33,063 nt of DNA from QZKY01 sp964488675 (GTDB lineage Bacteria; Pseudomonadota; Gammaproteobacteria; Burkholderiales; Burkholderiaceae_D). Numbering within the stretch: the first letter of the stretch is position 1; the number at the start of each line of letters is the position of its first letter. Shown here one piece after another: positions 8,891 through 16,997 of this stretch. The DNA lies in NCBI GenBank assembly GCA_964488675.1, contig CAZAWA010000015.1:1-33063 (forward strand), given 5' to 3'. The position numbers and the translations under genes are program-made. The notes below the pieces were generated by a model. That model saw only the letters and a list, made by a program, of their open reading frames with translations. It made no database searches and was not told where the DNA came from.

Positions 8891-9279
8891 TCGCTTCCGG
8901 CAAATGGCTGAACAAAATCAAGTGGAATGAGGATGGCTTGGTGCCGGTCATTACTCAGGAAGTCGGCAGCAATGCGGTACTGATGTTCGCGTGGATGAAC
9001 CACGAATCTCTGGCGAAGACGGTGGAAACCGGCGAAGCCGTGTACTGGAGCCGTTCGCGCAAGAAGCTGTGGCGCAAGGGCGAGGAATCGGGACACACAC
9101 AAAGAGTGCATGAGATTCGCCTCGATTGCGACGAGGATGTATTGCTGATACAAGTTGAGCAGGCTGGCGGCATCGCCTGTCACACCGGGCGGCACGCCTG
9201 TTTTTACCAGAAGCTTAGCGAGGGCGAGTGGCAGGTTGTCGAGCCCGTCATCAAGGACCCTGAAAGCATCTACAAATGA
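8887..9279 (+). CDS. hisI: Phosphoribosyl-AMP cyclohydrolase
   Basis: HisI opens the purine ring of phosphoribosyl-AMP and needs zinc and magnesium. At 130 residues it is the stand-alone enzyme, not the HisIE fusion of enterobacteria. The region VLMFAWMNHESL, the segment YWSRSRKKLWRKGEESGH and the metal-binding CDEDVLLIQV plus ACHTGRHACFY cysteines are present. It overlaps hisF upstream and hisE downstream by four bases each, indicating tight translational coupling. Confidence 0.97.
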   Translation: MIASGKWLNKIKWNEDGLVPVITQEVGSNAVLMFAWMNHESLAKTVETGEAVYWSRSRKKLWRKGEESGHTQRVHEIRLDCDEDVLLIQVEQAGGIACHTGRHACFYQKLSEGEWQVVEPVIKDPESIYK

Positions 9280-9647
9280 GTGAAATTCTGAACCGGCTGG
9301 CAGATGTCATCGAGTCGCGCAAGCTGGCGAATGGCGGCGATCCGGAAAAATCCTATGTGGCGCGTCTGTTTGCCAAAGGCGACGACGCGATCCTGAAAAA
9401 AATCGGTGAGGAAGCGACCGAAACGGTGATGGCGGCGAAGGATGCGCGCTTGTCCGCCGACGCATCGAAGGTGCTGTACGAGTGCGCCGATTTGTGGTTC
9501 CACTCGATGATCATGCTGGCGCAATTCAACCTCAGGCCACAGGATGTGCTGGAGGAAATGGCGCGGCGCGAAGGCATCTCGGGCATCGAGGAAAAGGCGG
9601 CGCGCAAGGATGCCGTGCGCGACGCGCAGGAATCAGCAAGGAACTGA
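9276..9647 (+). CDS. hisE: Phosphoribosyl-ATP pyrophosphohydrolase
   Basis: HisE hydrolyses phosphoribosyl-ATP to phosphoribosyl-AMP, step two of the pathway, and belongs to the MazG-like alpha-helical fold. The 123 residues include SYVARLFAKGDDAILKKIG and the acidic metal-binding helix EEATETVMAAKD followed by ECADLWFH. The C-terminus is an alanine- and arginine-rich tail. It overlaps hisI by four bases and closes the histidine run. Confidence 0.96.
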   Translation: MSEILNRLADVIESRKLANGGDPEKSYVARLFAKGDDAILKKIGEEATETVMAAKDARLSADASKVLYECADLWFHSMIMLAQFNLRPQDVLEEMARREGISGIEEKAARKDAVRDAQESARN

Positions 9648-9663
9648 ATCGGGGGGAGCTATC

Positions 9664-10017
9664 GTGGACAACTGCATTTTTTGCAAAATCGTTGCCAGGC
9701 AGATTCCTGCCGACATCGTATACGAAGATGACGAATTGCTGGCTTTCAGGGACATCCGCCCGGCCGCACCGGTGCATTTGCTGCTGATCCCCAAGCAGCA
9801 TGTTGCCACGCTGTCCGACTGCGGCGATGAGGAGGTTGCCATACTTGGCAAAATGATTGCGCGCGTCCCCAAACTGGCCGCCGTGCATGGCTGCTCGACG
9901 GTACAGGGTGCGGACGGCCAGTATGTTGGCGGGTTCAGAACCCAGATCAATACTGGCCCCGCAGGCGGACAGGAAGTGTATCATCTGCACATGCACATCA
10001 TTGGCAAGCCGCGCTAA
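9664..10017 (+). CDS. hinT: HIT-family purine nucleoside phosphoramidase
   Basis: HinT-like proteins hydrolyse nucleoside phosphoramidates in the cytoplasm. The 117-residue product starts DNCIFCKIVARQIPADIVYEDD and ends with the histidine triad HLHMHIIG. The GTG at 9664 was chosen because it is preceded by GGGGGAG and gives the standard N-terminus; no suitable ATG exists nearby. It follows hisE by 16 bases, the common betaproteobacterial order hisE-hinT-tatA, so it is probably co-transcribed. Confidence 0.93.
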   Translation: MDNCIFCKIVARQIPADIVYEDDELLAFRDIRPAAPVHLLLIPKQHVATLSDCGDEEVAILGKMIARVPKLAAVHGCSTVQGADGQYVGGFRTQINTGPAGGQEVYHLHMHIIGKPR

Positions 10018-10079
10018 TTCCATCTCGGGCATGCCAAGCGGCGGCGGTTTCTTTAGGGCTGTTTCGAAAAGGAGTGAAC

Positions 10080-10286
10080 ATGGGATCTTTGAGCATCTGG
10101 CACTGGCTGATTGTTCTCGCCGTCATCGTGCTGATCTTCGGCACCAAGAAACTGACCAGCGTCGGCTCCGATCTCGGAAAGGCGGTCAAAGGTTTCAAGG
10201 ATGGCCTCAAGGGCGAGGAAGAAAAGCCAGCGACGCCGGACAAAGGCGTGGTTGATGTCGAGGCCAGGGAAAAGCCCAAGGGATAA
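10080..10286 (+). CDS. tatA: Sec-independent translocase subunit TatA
   Basis: TatA oligomerises in the inner membrane to form the passage for folded proteins carrying twin-arginine signals. The 68-residue product has one N-terminal membrane helix (residues about 3-20, SIWHWLIVLAVIVLIFG) ending in the FG hinge, then the amphipathic helix KKLTSVGSDLGKAVKGFKDG and a charged tail. The ATG at 10080 sits 5 bases after AAAAGGAG, deciding it over a GTG two codons upstream. Confidence 0.96.
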   Translation: MGSLSIWHWLIVLAVIVLIFGTKKLTSVGSDLGKAVKGFKDGLKGEEEKPATPDKGVVDVEAREKPKG

Positions 10287-10313
10287 GCTTAATCGAGCAG
10301 ATCGGGACAATCC

Positions 10314-10730
10314 ATGTTCGACCTCAGCCTTTCCAAATTGGTGCTGATAGGTGTGGTTGCGCTGGTTGTGGTCGGCCCGGAAAAATTGCCAAAGGTGGCG
10401 CGCATGGCGGGCTCGCTTCTGGGCCGTGCGCAGCGCTACTTCAACGATGTCAGGGCCGAAGTCAGTCGTGACATGGCACTGGATGACTTGCACAATCTGA
10501 GGAACGATGTGCGCAACGCCGCGCAGGATATCGAGGCCAGCTTCTCACAGATCCAGCCGTTCTCGGATAGTTCCTCTTCCACAGAAAAACGATCGCTTGA
10601 CGCTTTCGCCCTCAAGTCGCGCGAGTTCAGGCGCAACAAGGACAACCTGTTGAGCAGAAGGCGGCGGCGCGGCAGGACACTGCCTTTTCGCGCGACGCGA
10701 GGCTTGAACAGGTCTTTCAGCCATGATTGA
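10314..10730 (+). CDS. tatB: Sec-independent translocase subunit TatB
   Basis: TatB forms the twin-arginine signal receptor together with TatC. The 138-residue product begins MFDLSLSKLVLIGVVALVVV, a single membrane helix followed by the conserved GPEKLPKVARMAG hinge and a long amphipathic, charged region. The C-terminus is arginine-rich. It overlaps tatC by 8 bases, consistent with a tatABC operon. Confidence 0.95.
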   Translation: MFDLSLSKLVLIGVVALVVVGPEKLPKVARMAGSLLGRAQRYFNDVRAEVSRDMALDDLHNLRNDVRNAAQDIEASFSQIQPFSDSSSSTEKRSLDAFALKSREFRRNKDNLLSRRRRRGRTLPFRATRGLNRSFSHD

Positions 10731-11463
10731 GCGGACTGAACCGGGAGCGGAACAGGGATTTATTGCGCACCTGATTGAATTACGCAACCGGATCATCCGC
10801 GCATCGGCAGCGGTTCTCGTTATTTTCCTTTGCCTGATGCCGTTTTCTTCGGAAATTTTCGATCTGCTGGCGGCGCCGATGATGGCTGCACTCCCACAAG
10901 GATCGAAGATGATCGCTATTGGCGTCATCACGCCATTCATGATTCCGGTTCAATTCACATTGCTGCTGGCATTTGTGCTGGCGCTGCCGTTTGTGCTGCA
11001 TCAGGTGTGGGCCTTCATCGCGCCCGGTCTGTACACGCATGAAAAGCGGCTGGTAGTGCCGCTGATTGTATCGTCCTCGATCCTGTTTTTCGCCGGCATG
11101 GCGTTCTGCTACTTCTTTGTGTTCGGCGTGGTGTTCAAGTTCATCCAGCAGTTTGCGCCGCAGGCCGTGACGGTCGCGCCGGACATTGCGAGTTATTTCA
11201 GCTTTGCCTTGACGATGTTTCTGGCCTTTGGCGTCACTTTTGAGGTGCCGGTAGTGGTGGTGCTGCTGGTTCGAACCGGGCTGGTCACAGTTCAAAAACT
11301 GAAACAGGCTCGTCCGTATGTGATTGTCGGTGCTTTTGTGATTGCCGCAATCGTTACGCCACCGGATGTGATGAGTCAGTTGTTGCTGGCGATCCCGTTG
11401 TGCCTGCTCTATGAGGTCGGTTTGCTGGTGGCGCCGCTATTTGTGCACACCGACAAGCCCTGA
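10723..11463 (+). CDS. tatC: Sec-independent translocase subunit TatC
   Basis: TatC is the polytopic core of the twin-arginine receptor. The 246-residue product has the N-terminal cytoplasmic motif FIAHLIELRNRIIRA, six predicted membrane segments, the family segment FVLHQVWAFIAPGLYTHEKR, and FGVTFEVPVVVVLLV in the middle. It is the last gene of the his-hinT-tat run. Only 12 bases separate its stop from the convergent protease gene, and no hairpin terminator is visible there. Confidence 0.97.
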   Translation: MIERTEPGAEQGFIAHLIELRNRIIRASAAVLVIFLCLMPFSSEIFDLLAAPMMAALPQGSKMIAIGVITPFMIPVQFTLLLAFVLALPFVLHQVWAFIAPGLYTHEKRLVVPLIVSSSILFFAGMAFCYFFVFGVVFKFIQQFAPQAVTVAPDIASYFSFALTMFLAFGVTFEVPVVVVLLVRTGLVTVQKLKQARPYVIVGAFVIAAIVTPPDVMSQLLLAIPLCLLYEVGLLVAPLFVHTDKP

Positions 11464-11475
11464 TTTTGAAGCTGG

Positions 11476-12642
11476 CTACTCTTGCCGCTGCACTTTCGGC
11501 CTCTTCGCAACGCCGACATTCAATGTCGCCTCGCCCTCACTGCGCAGCACGGTCATTTTGGCCGTGCTTCCAGGTGACAGCTGTGCGATCCGGTTGAATA
11601 GTTCGCTGGTGTTCGGTACGGGGGAGCCTTCTATCGTCAGCAGAATGTCGCCCGGCTTGATCCCCGCCTTGTCGGCCGGACCATTTTTCAGTACCCCAGC
11701 GATGATGACACCATCGCTTTTCGGCAGCTTGAAGCTTTCGGCCAATTCTGGTGTGATGTCCTGCGGTTCGACGCCGATCCAGCCACGCACAACATGGCCC
11801 TGGCTGATGATCGCCTCCATCACTGCTTTCACGGTCGATACCGGAATCGCGAAGCCGATGCCGAGTGAGCCGCCCGTTCGTGAATAGATAGCAGAGTTGA
11901 TGCCGAGCAGGTTGCCGTTGGCATCGATCAGTGCGCCGCCCGAATTGCCTGGGTTAATAGCCGCGTCGGTCTGGATAAAATTCTCGAAGGTGTTGATGCC
12001 AAGCTGGGTGCGGCCAAGTGCCGAGATGATGCCCATGGTAACGGTTTGACCGACGCCAAAGGGGTTGCCGATGGCCAGCACCACATCCCCTACCTTTGCC
12101 TTCTCCATGCGGCCGAGCGTGATGGCGGGCAGGTTGGGCAAATCAATCTTGATGACAGCCAAATCGGTTTCCGGATCGGTGCCGACTACCTTGGCGCGCG
12201 CCTTGCGTCCGTCAACCAGCGCGACTTCGATTTCATCGGCACTGGCTACCACATGATTGTTGGTCAGGATGAACCCATCGGTGCTGATAATGACACCGGA
12301 GCCGAGACTGGACAGCTTGCGCTCGCCGTTGGGGCGATCACCGAAAAACTTGCGAAAGAACGGGTCATCCAGCATCGGATTCTTCTGCTGCCGCGCCTGC
12401 TTCGCAGTGAAAATATTCACCACCGACGGCATAGCCCGCTTGGCGGCATCACGGTAAGTGCCGGTCGCCAGAACCTCTCCCGGCGGGGACTCATTGATGG
12501 CTACGGTAGAAGTTGTAACGGCGACTTTTCCGCGCGAGCCGACCGCACCACCCACCCATTCGGGCTTGAGCGCCATTACAATAAACCACAGCGCAAGGCC
12601 GACCGTGACAGTTTGTGCAAACAACAACCAGAGACGACGCAT
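11476..12642 (-). CDS. DegS/DegQ-like trypsin-type periplasmic serine protease
   Basis: This is an S1C (HtrA-family) serine protease anchored in the inner membrane and facing the periplasm, where such enzymes act in envelope quality control. From the ATG at 12642 it is 388 residues, with one N-terminal membrane segment (LWLLFAQTVTVGLALWFIV). The trypsin-like domain has the triad in TNNHVV, TDLAVIKID and NPGNSGGAL, followed by a single PDZ domain (GWIGVEPQDITPEL to the end). One PDZ and an N-terminal anchor argue for a DegS-like rather than DegP-like layout. The start is divergent from the next gene with only 15 bases between. Confidence 0.93.
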   Translation of the reverse strand: MRRLWLLFAQTVTVGLALWFIVMALKPEWVGGAVGSRGKVAVTTSTVAINESPPGEVLATGTYRDAAKRAMPSVVNIFTAKQARQQKNPMLDDPFFRKFFGDRPNGERKLSSLGSGVIISTDGFILTNNHVVASADEIEVALVDGRKARAKVVGTDPETDLAVIKIDLPNLPAITLGRMEKAKVGDVVLAIGNPFGVGQTVTMGIISALGRTQLGINTFENFIQTDAAINPGNSGGALIDANGNLLGINSAIYSRTGGSLGIGFAIPVSTVKAVMEAIISQGHVVRGWIGVEPQDITPELAESFKLPKSDGVIIAGVLKNGPADKAGIKPGDILLTIEGSPVPNTSELFNRIAQLSPGSTAKMTVLRSEGEATLNVGVAKRPKVQRQE

Positions 12643-12657
12643 AGGATTATTAAAGAA

Positions 12658-13425
12658 ATGGACGGACAATCGGTAAGTAGGGACGATCTGACGAAATATC
12701 TAGAGCAATTGCTGGAAGTCTCCCGTTTCAGGGATTATTGCCCAAATGGGCTTCAGGTGGAAGGAAAACCGCAGATCGAGGTGCTTGTCAGCGGGGTAAC
12801 AGCCAGTCTGGCCTTGATAGAGGCGGCGCTTGACCTGAATGCAGATGCGATTCTGGTGCACCATGGTTATTTCTGGCGTGACGAAAACCCGTGCATAGTC
12901 GGGCATCGACACCGGCGGCTGAAAAAGCTGTTGCAGAACGATATCAGCCTGTTGGCGTACCACTTGCCACTGGATCAGCATCCGCAACTGGGAAATAATG
13001 CGCAACTTGCGAGACGGTTGGGGTTTCAGGCGGAGGGACGGTTCGGCGAGAATGATTTAGGCTGGCTGGGCACGGTGCCGCAAAATCTTGCCCGGACCAA
13101 TGGTGAACTGGCCCGACTGATCGAATTGCGGCTTGGGCGCCGGCCCATGCTGATTGGTGACGCGCCCCAATCGCTGGGGGTAATCGGCTGGTGCAGTGGT
13201 GCCGCACAGGGGCTTTTTCAGGAGGCGGTTCTGGCTGGAGCGAGCGCTTACCTTAGCGGTGAAATTTCCGAACAAACCGTACACCTCGCGCGCGAAGCGG
13301 GCGTTGCCTACCTGGCTTGTGGCCACCATGCGACCGAACGATACGGCGTCGAGGCTTTGGGCGAGCATCTGGCAGACCGCTTTGGCATCCGGCATCAATT
13401 TGTCGAGGTAGAAAACCCGGTCTGA
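12658..13425 (+). CDS. Nif3-like dinuclear metal-centre protein
   Basis: This belongs to the Nif3/YbgI (DUF34) family of dinuclear metal-binding proteins, often annotated as GTP cyclohydrolase I type 2-like, with no firm cellular role. The 255 residues include FRDYCPNGLQVEG, the metal-binding VHHGYFWRDE, LLAYHLPLDQHP and the C-terminal GHHATERYGVEALGEHL. The reading frame extends far upstream antisense to the protease gene, but the ATG at 12658 gives the family N-terminus. It is divergent from the protease, as in many betaproteobacteria. Confidence 0.93.
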   Translation: MDGQSVSRDDLTKYLEQLLEVSRFRDYCPNGLQVEGKPQIEVLVSGVTASLALIEAALDLNADAILVHHGYFWRDENPCIVGHRHRRLKKLLQNDISLLAYHLPLDQHPQLGNNAQLARRLGFQAEGRFGENDLGWLGTVPQNLARTNGELARLIELRLGRRPMLIGDAPQSLGVIGWCSGAAQGLFQEAVLAGASAYLSGEISEQTVHLAREAGVAYLACGHHATERYGVEALGEHLADRFGIRHQFVEVENPV

Positions 13426-13501
13426 CCATCAGGATCGGTCTCTTTTGGCTTTTAAACCGCAGGCGGCGGGAAGGTGCCATGCCCGTCCAACTTTGCGGAG
13501 C

Positions 13502-13912
13502 CTACTTTTTCAGCGAATCGCGGATTTCACGCAGCAACAGCACCTCTTCCGGGGTCTTGGGCGGCGCAGGCGGCTCGGCGTTACGCGCCTTGTTGATCAG
13601 CCGCACCATCTGGAAAATGATGAAAGCCAGAATGGCAAAATTAAGCACGATGGTGAAGAAGTTGCCGTAGGCCAAAACAGCGCCTGCCTTTTTTGCATCG
13701 GCTAGCGCAAGATGCGTTCCCTGGTTGTTCAGCGGGATGTAATAACTGGTGAAATCCAGCCCGCCGAATAGTTTGCTGACAACTGGCATGATGATGTCCT
13801 GCACCAGCGACTCCACAATCTTGCCGAATGCACCGCCAATGATCACGCCGACAGCAAGGTCGACAACGCTGCCCTTGACAGCAAATTCTCTGAATTCCTT
13901 CATCATCGACAT
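13502..13912 (-). CDS. mscL: Large-conductance mechanosensitive channel
   Basis: MscL is a homopentameric inner-membrane channel that opens under membrane tension and releases solutes at hypo-osmotic shock. The 136 residues show the N-terminal helix KEFREFAVKGSVVDLAVGVI, the first membrane helix with the GGAFGKIVESLVQD segment, a periplasmic loop, a second membrane helix (FFTIVLNFAILAFIIFQM) and the C-terminal bundle EEVLLLREIRDSLKK. GAGGAGGTGA precedes the ATG and fixes the start. It is convergent with the Nif3-like gene. Confidence 0.97.
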   Translation of the reverse strand: MSMMKEFREFAVKGSVVDLAVGVIIGGAFGKIVESLVQDIIMPVVSKLFGGLDFTSYYIPLNNQGTHLALADAKKAGAVLAYGNFFTIVLNFAILAFIIFQMVRLINKARNAEPPAPPKTPEEVLLLREIRDSLKK

Positions 13913-14026
13913 GCGTCACCTCCTCGATGTGGATAGCAATACTTGTTGAAAAGCACTATAAAGCCGGTTTTATCTTGCAACTGGGTCCGATTCAAGCATA
14001 ACCTGCACATATGAGGTGTGCAAGCT

Positions 14027-14054
14027 TTGATTTCGTTCGCGCATTCGCTATAAT
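14027..14054 (+). promoter_or_regulatory. Sigma-70-type promoter upstream of sspA
   Basis: TTGATT (14027-14032) and TATAAT (14049-14054) are separated by 16 bp, giving a near-consensus promoter about 200 bp before sspA. The 340-bp gap 13913-14253 holds no gene on either strand that I can support. The transcript would have a long leader of about 190 nt, in which I see no obvious riboswitch. Confidence 0.6.
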
Positions 14055-14253
14055 CGCGAGCTTCGCATTTTGCGCTGTTTTTTTGTATTTTGACGGATTT
14101 TGTGGTGCTATTCACTGCTTCACAGCCTGTTTGTCAAATCGGCTGGCTTGCAATTGCTATGCCGAAAAGCGCACAATACGCCATTCGCCTGCCGATGGCA
14201 GGTTGGCGCACCCGGTATCATCCGATTTTCGTATTTTTTAAGGAACTGCAACC

Positions 14254-14865
14254 ATGATGGTTCTCTATTCAGGCACGACCTGTCCCTTCTCCCAGCGATG
14301 CCGCCTTGTCTTGTTCGAAAAAGGCATGGATTTCGAGATTCGCGATGTCGACCTGTTTCACAAACCGGATGACATTTCGATCATGAACCCGTACGGGCAA
14401 GTGCCGATTCTGGTCGAACGGGAATTGATCCTGTACGAATCCAATATCATCAACGAATACATCGATGAACGCTTTCCGCACCCGCAACTGATGCCCGCCG
14501 ATCCGCTGATGCGCGCGCGCGCGCGACTGATGCTGTTCAATTTCGAACGGGAGCTGTTCGTGCATGTGCATGTGCTCGAAAACGAAAAGGGCCGCGCGAC
14601 TGATAAAGCCATCGAGAAGGCGCGCAATGAAATTCGCGATCGCATCACCACGCTGGCACCGCTGTTCGTAAAGAGCAAATACATGCTGGGCGAGGAATTC
14701 TCGATGCTCGATGTCGCCATTGCCCCACTCCTGTGGCGCCTGGACTATTACGGCATCGAACTGTCGAAAACGGCAGCACCGCTGATGAAATATGCCGAGC
14801 GGATTTTCTCCCGCCCTGCCTACATTGAAGCCTTGACGCCACCGGAAAAAATCATGCGTCGCTAA
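14254..14865 (+). CDS. sspA: Stringent starvation protein A
   Basis: SspA is a glutathione-S-transferase-fold protein that associates with RNA polymerase and affects stationary-phase and stress transcription. The 203-residue product begins with the thioredoxin-like fold (MVLYSGTTCPFSQRCRLVLF), then NPYGQVPILVER and YESNIINEYIDERFPHP, and ends with the helical GST C-terminal domain (LGEEFSMLDVAIAPLLWRLDYYG). A second ATG one codon in (14257) is an equally possible start; TAAGGA precedes both. It is followed by sspB in the standard order. Confidence 0.96.
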   Translation: MMVLYSGTTCPFSQRCRLVLFEKGMDFEIRDVDLFHKPDDISIMNPYGQVPILVERELILYESNIINEYIDERFPHPQLMPADPLMRARARLMLFNFERELFVHVHVLENEKGRATDKAIEKARNEIRDRITTLAPLFVKSKYMLGEEFSMLDVAIAPLLWRLDYYGIELSKTAAPLMKYAERIFSRPAYIEALTPPEKIMRR

Positions 14866-14882
14866 AGCGCAGATCGCCAGAC

Positions 14883-15350
14883 ATGACCGAAATTACGACC
14901 AAGCCTTACCTGATGCGAGCCATCTATGAATGGTGTAGCGACAACGGCTACACTCCTTACCTGGCCGTGATGGTGGATTCCTCGACGCGGGTGCCCATGC
15001 AGTTTGTGCGGGACGGACAGATCGTGCTCAACATCAGCCATGGTGCGACCAAGGGGCTGAAGATGGACAATGACGCGATCCGCTTCGGCGCCCGTTTTGG
15101 CGGCGTTGCCCGGGAGGTGTACATCCCGGTCGAAAATGTCATTGCGATTTACGCCAGCGAAAACGGACAGGGGATGGCTTTCGAGGCTCCCGATCCTGCG
15201 GCACGAAAAAACGCCCCTCGCACCGAAGCATCACCCGCTTTGCATGCGGTGCCTGCTGATAATAAGACGATTACCGAAATGAGTTCGCCTGACGAGAATC
15301 CTGAGCCACCAAAAGGCGGCGGCAAGCCGACGCTGACGAGGATTAAATAA
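14883..15350 (+). CDS. sspB: ClpXP protease specificity-enhancing factor
   Basis: SspB binds ssrA-tagged proteins and delivers them to ClpXP. The 155 residues contain the conserved core KPYLMRAIYEWCSDNGYTPY, VLNISHGATKGLKMDN and FGGVAREVYIPVENVIAIYA, and a flexible proline-rich C-terminal tail ending in a basic segment (GGGKPTLTRIK), as expected for the ClpX-tethering tail. It lies 17 bases after sspA and is the last backbone coding gene before the tRNA-Thr island. Confidence 0.96.
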   Translation: MTEITTKPYLMRAIYEWCSDNGYTPYLAVMVDSSTRVPMQFVRDGQIVLNISHGATKGLKMDNDAIRFGARFGGVAREVYIPVENVIAIYASENGQGMAFEAPDPAARKNAPRTEASPALHAVPADNKTITEMSSPDENPEPPKGGGKPTLTRIK

Positions 15351-15379
15351 GAAGGTAGAATACGCTGCTTTTCAGCAAT

Positions 15380-15455
15380 GCCGACTTAGCTCATCAGGTA
15401 GAGCACCTGATTTGTAATCAGGGGGTGGCGGGTTCGAGTCCTGCAGTCGGCACCA
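15380..15455 (+). tRNA. tRNA-Thr(UGU)
   Basis: A full cloverleaf is visible: acceptor stem GCCGACT pairs with AGTCGGC (15445-15451), the D-arm contains AGCTCATCAGGTAGAGC, the anticodon stem CCTGA/TCAGG encloses TTTGTAA with anticodon TGT, and the T-arm carries GGTTCGAGTCC. The CCA is encoded (15453-15455). The gene is intact. Its last 16 bases are the attachment site of the adjacent island. Confidence 0.96.
15440..15455 (+). repeat. Left attachment core (attL) in the tRNA-Thr 3' end
   Basis: The 16-bp sequence CCTGCAGTCGGCACCA, the tRNA-Thr 3' end, is repeated exactly at 29725-29740. The flanking bases differ on both sides, so the shared core is 16 bp. A tyrosine integrase begins 117 bp downstream, the usual layout for tRNA-targeted islands. 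Confidence 0.9.
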
Positions 15456-15516
15456 CTAGTTTTTAAGGCAAACCCTTATCCAGCGTGGGTTTCCGAAGGC
15501 TTTTGCAGCATCTTCA

Positions 15517-15547
15517 GTATCACAAACGGTTCACTTTGAGTATCACA
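15517..15547 (+). repeat. GTATCACA octamers near attL
   Basis: Two direct copies of GTATCACA begin at 15517 and 15540 (23 bp apart) between tRNA-Thr and the integrase. The same octamer occurs once before the internal att-like site (21713) and three times before attR (29603, 29614, 29626). Clustering at all three junctions suggests arm-type integrase or excisionase binding sites; this is inference. Confidence 0.6.
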
Positions 15548-15572
15548 GGTGGCCATTTTGGACTGATGATAT

Positions 15573-16910
15573 ATGCTAATCAAACTAAGTAGGTCAGTTA
15601 CCTTGAAGGTCAAATATATTTGGCGCAAAGGCGGTACCTACTACTATCGCAGGCGCATACCTGCCGATATTGCTTCAATCCTCAATACAAGTAACCCTTT
15701 CAAAGTTGTATGCTTATACACATCTGAAGTGGTCACAGCTTCAAAGATGGTAATGACGCAAGCTGCTGCGGATGATGTTGAATGGGAGCGGTTACTTAAA
15801 TCAAAACAAGCTTCAAGCAGGGCTAAGGCTGAGCAGCTATTAGCGGATCATGGCATTGATCCTATTAAACCTGATCTGCAATCTATTGAAATGGATGTGT
15901 TTCATGATCGCCTTCAGGATATGATTGGTGAAGAAGGGAACCGCCGATTGTATGAAGGCGAGGTTGATGATCCTGTAGAGCTATTGGATGAAGTACACGG
16001 TTTGGCTTTAATGATAACCAAGGGGCAATTACCTTTTATGGCTTCGGATGCGCTGGCCTTTTATCTAAGGATGAAGAAGGGCACTAGCGATTTTGAAAAG
16101 ACAACCAAGATTGCCTTCAATGATTTCATCCACTGTTGTTCTGATTTGCCTTTAACGAGCTACAGGCGTTCAGATGTGAATAAATACATTCAGGATAGGC
16201 GAGATAGTGGAAACAAAACGGCCACTGTCAGGAGGCGATTAAACAGCCTGAGTGCAGGTTTTGACATTGCCATTAGAGAAAATGAGCTTGGAATTCCTAA
16301 TATCTTTGAAAAGGCAGTCATTCCAAGAGAGGGCAAGGACACGAAAGAGCGGCAACCATTTGCTGCCGATGAGATGGGAGCATTGCGCAACGCATTGACA
16401 GCAGAAAGAGCCAATAAGGATATTCCATGCATGATAGGGTTGTTGATGGATACGGGTGCCAGGCTGGCTGAGATTGTTGGGCTTGCTTTGTCGGATGTTG
16501 TGCTGGATACAGCTACCCCATATATTCATATCAGGCCGCATGGTTGGAGAAGGCTGAAGAATGATAGTTCGGTAAGAAAAGTTCCCCTAGTAGGTCAATC
16601 TTTGGAGTCCGCCAGAAACGCAGTAAAACTGGCAGGGAAAGGAAAGTTTCTTTTCAAGCGATATACCTCAGAGACGGTAACCAAATCCACTCATGCCTCT
16701 GCTGCGCTGAATCAATACATCAGGAGAAAGGGCATTGATAAAACATGCCATTCACTCAGACATTCTTTGCGGGATCGCTTAAGAGCGGTTGAGTGTCCAA
16801 AGGAAATCATGGACAGAATAGGAGGATGGGCTACTGAGGGCGTGGGAGAGAAATATGGCAAGGGCTATTCGATAGAGATGCTGCATTCATGGATGCTGAA
16901 GATAGTCTAA
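15573..16910 (+). CDS. Tyrosine-recombinase integrase of the island
   Basis: This phage-type integrase would insert and excise the island at the tRNA-Thr 3' end. Of 445 residues, the first 40 (RKGGTYYYRRRIPADI) match the N-terminal region common in tRNA-targeting integrases of this type. A core-binding domain spans roughly 150-245 and the catalytic domain 260-445. Catalytic residues are visible: R297 (TGARLAE), H393 and R396 (HSLRH), W419 at the second-histidine position (GGWA), and Y428 (EKYGKGY). The start is uncertain, as there is no strong ribosome-binding site before the ATG at 15573. An in-frame TTG at 15600 is another candidate. Confidence 0.94.
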   Translation: MLIKLSRSVTLKVKYIWRKGGTYYYRRRIPADIASILNTSNPFKVVCLYTSEVVTASKMVMTQAAADDVEWERLLKSKQASSRAKAEQLLADHGIDPIKPDLQSIEMDVFHDRLQDMIGEEGNRRLYEGEVDDPVELLDEVHGLALMITKGQLPFMASDALAFYLRMKKGTSDFEKTTKIAFNDFIHCCSDLPLTSYRRSDVNKYIQDRRDSGNKTATVRRRLNSLSAGFDIAIRENELGIPNIFEKAVIPREGKDTKERQPFAADEMGALRNALTAERANKDIPCMIGLLMDTGARLAEIVGLALSDVVLDTATPYIHIRPHGWRRLKNDSSVRKVPLVGQSLESARNAVKLAGKGKFLFKRYTSETVTKSTHASAALNQYIRRKGIDKTCHSLRHSLRDRLRAVECPKEIMDRIGGWATEGVGEKYGKGYSIEMLHSWMLKIV

Positions 16911-16997
16911 TTTGCTAAGTCTGCTTCCGAACCAAAGCGTACATTTATACATTAGGGGTTAGATTGGATACTCAGAAGAGGGACGCTACCTGTTGGT

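Noticed and set aside
12046..12657. A long upstream extension of the Nif3-like frame
   Set aside because: It runs antisense to the protease gene. The family N-terminus begins at 12658.
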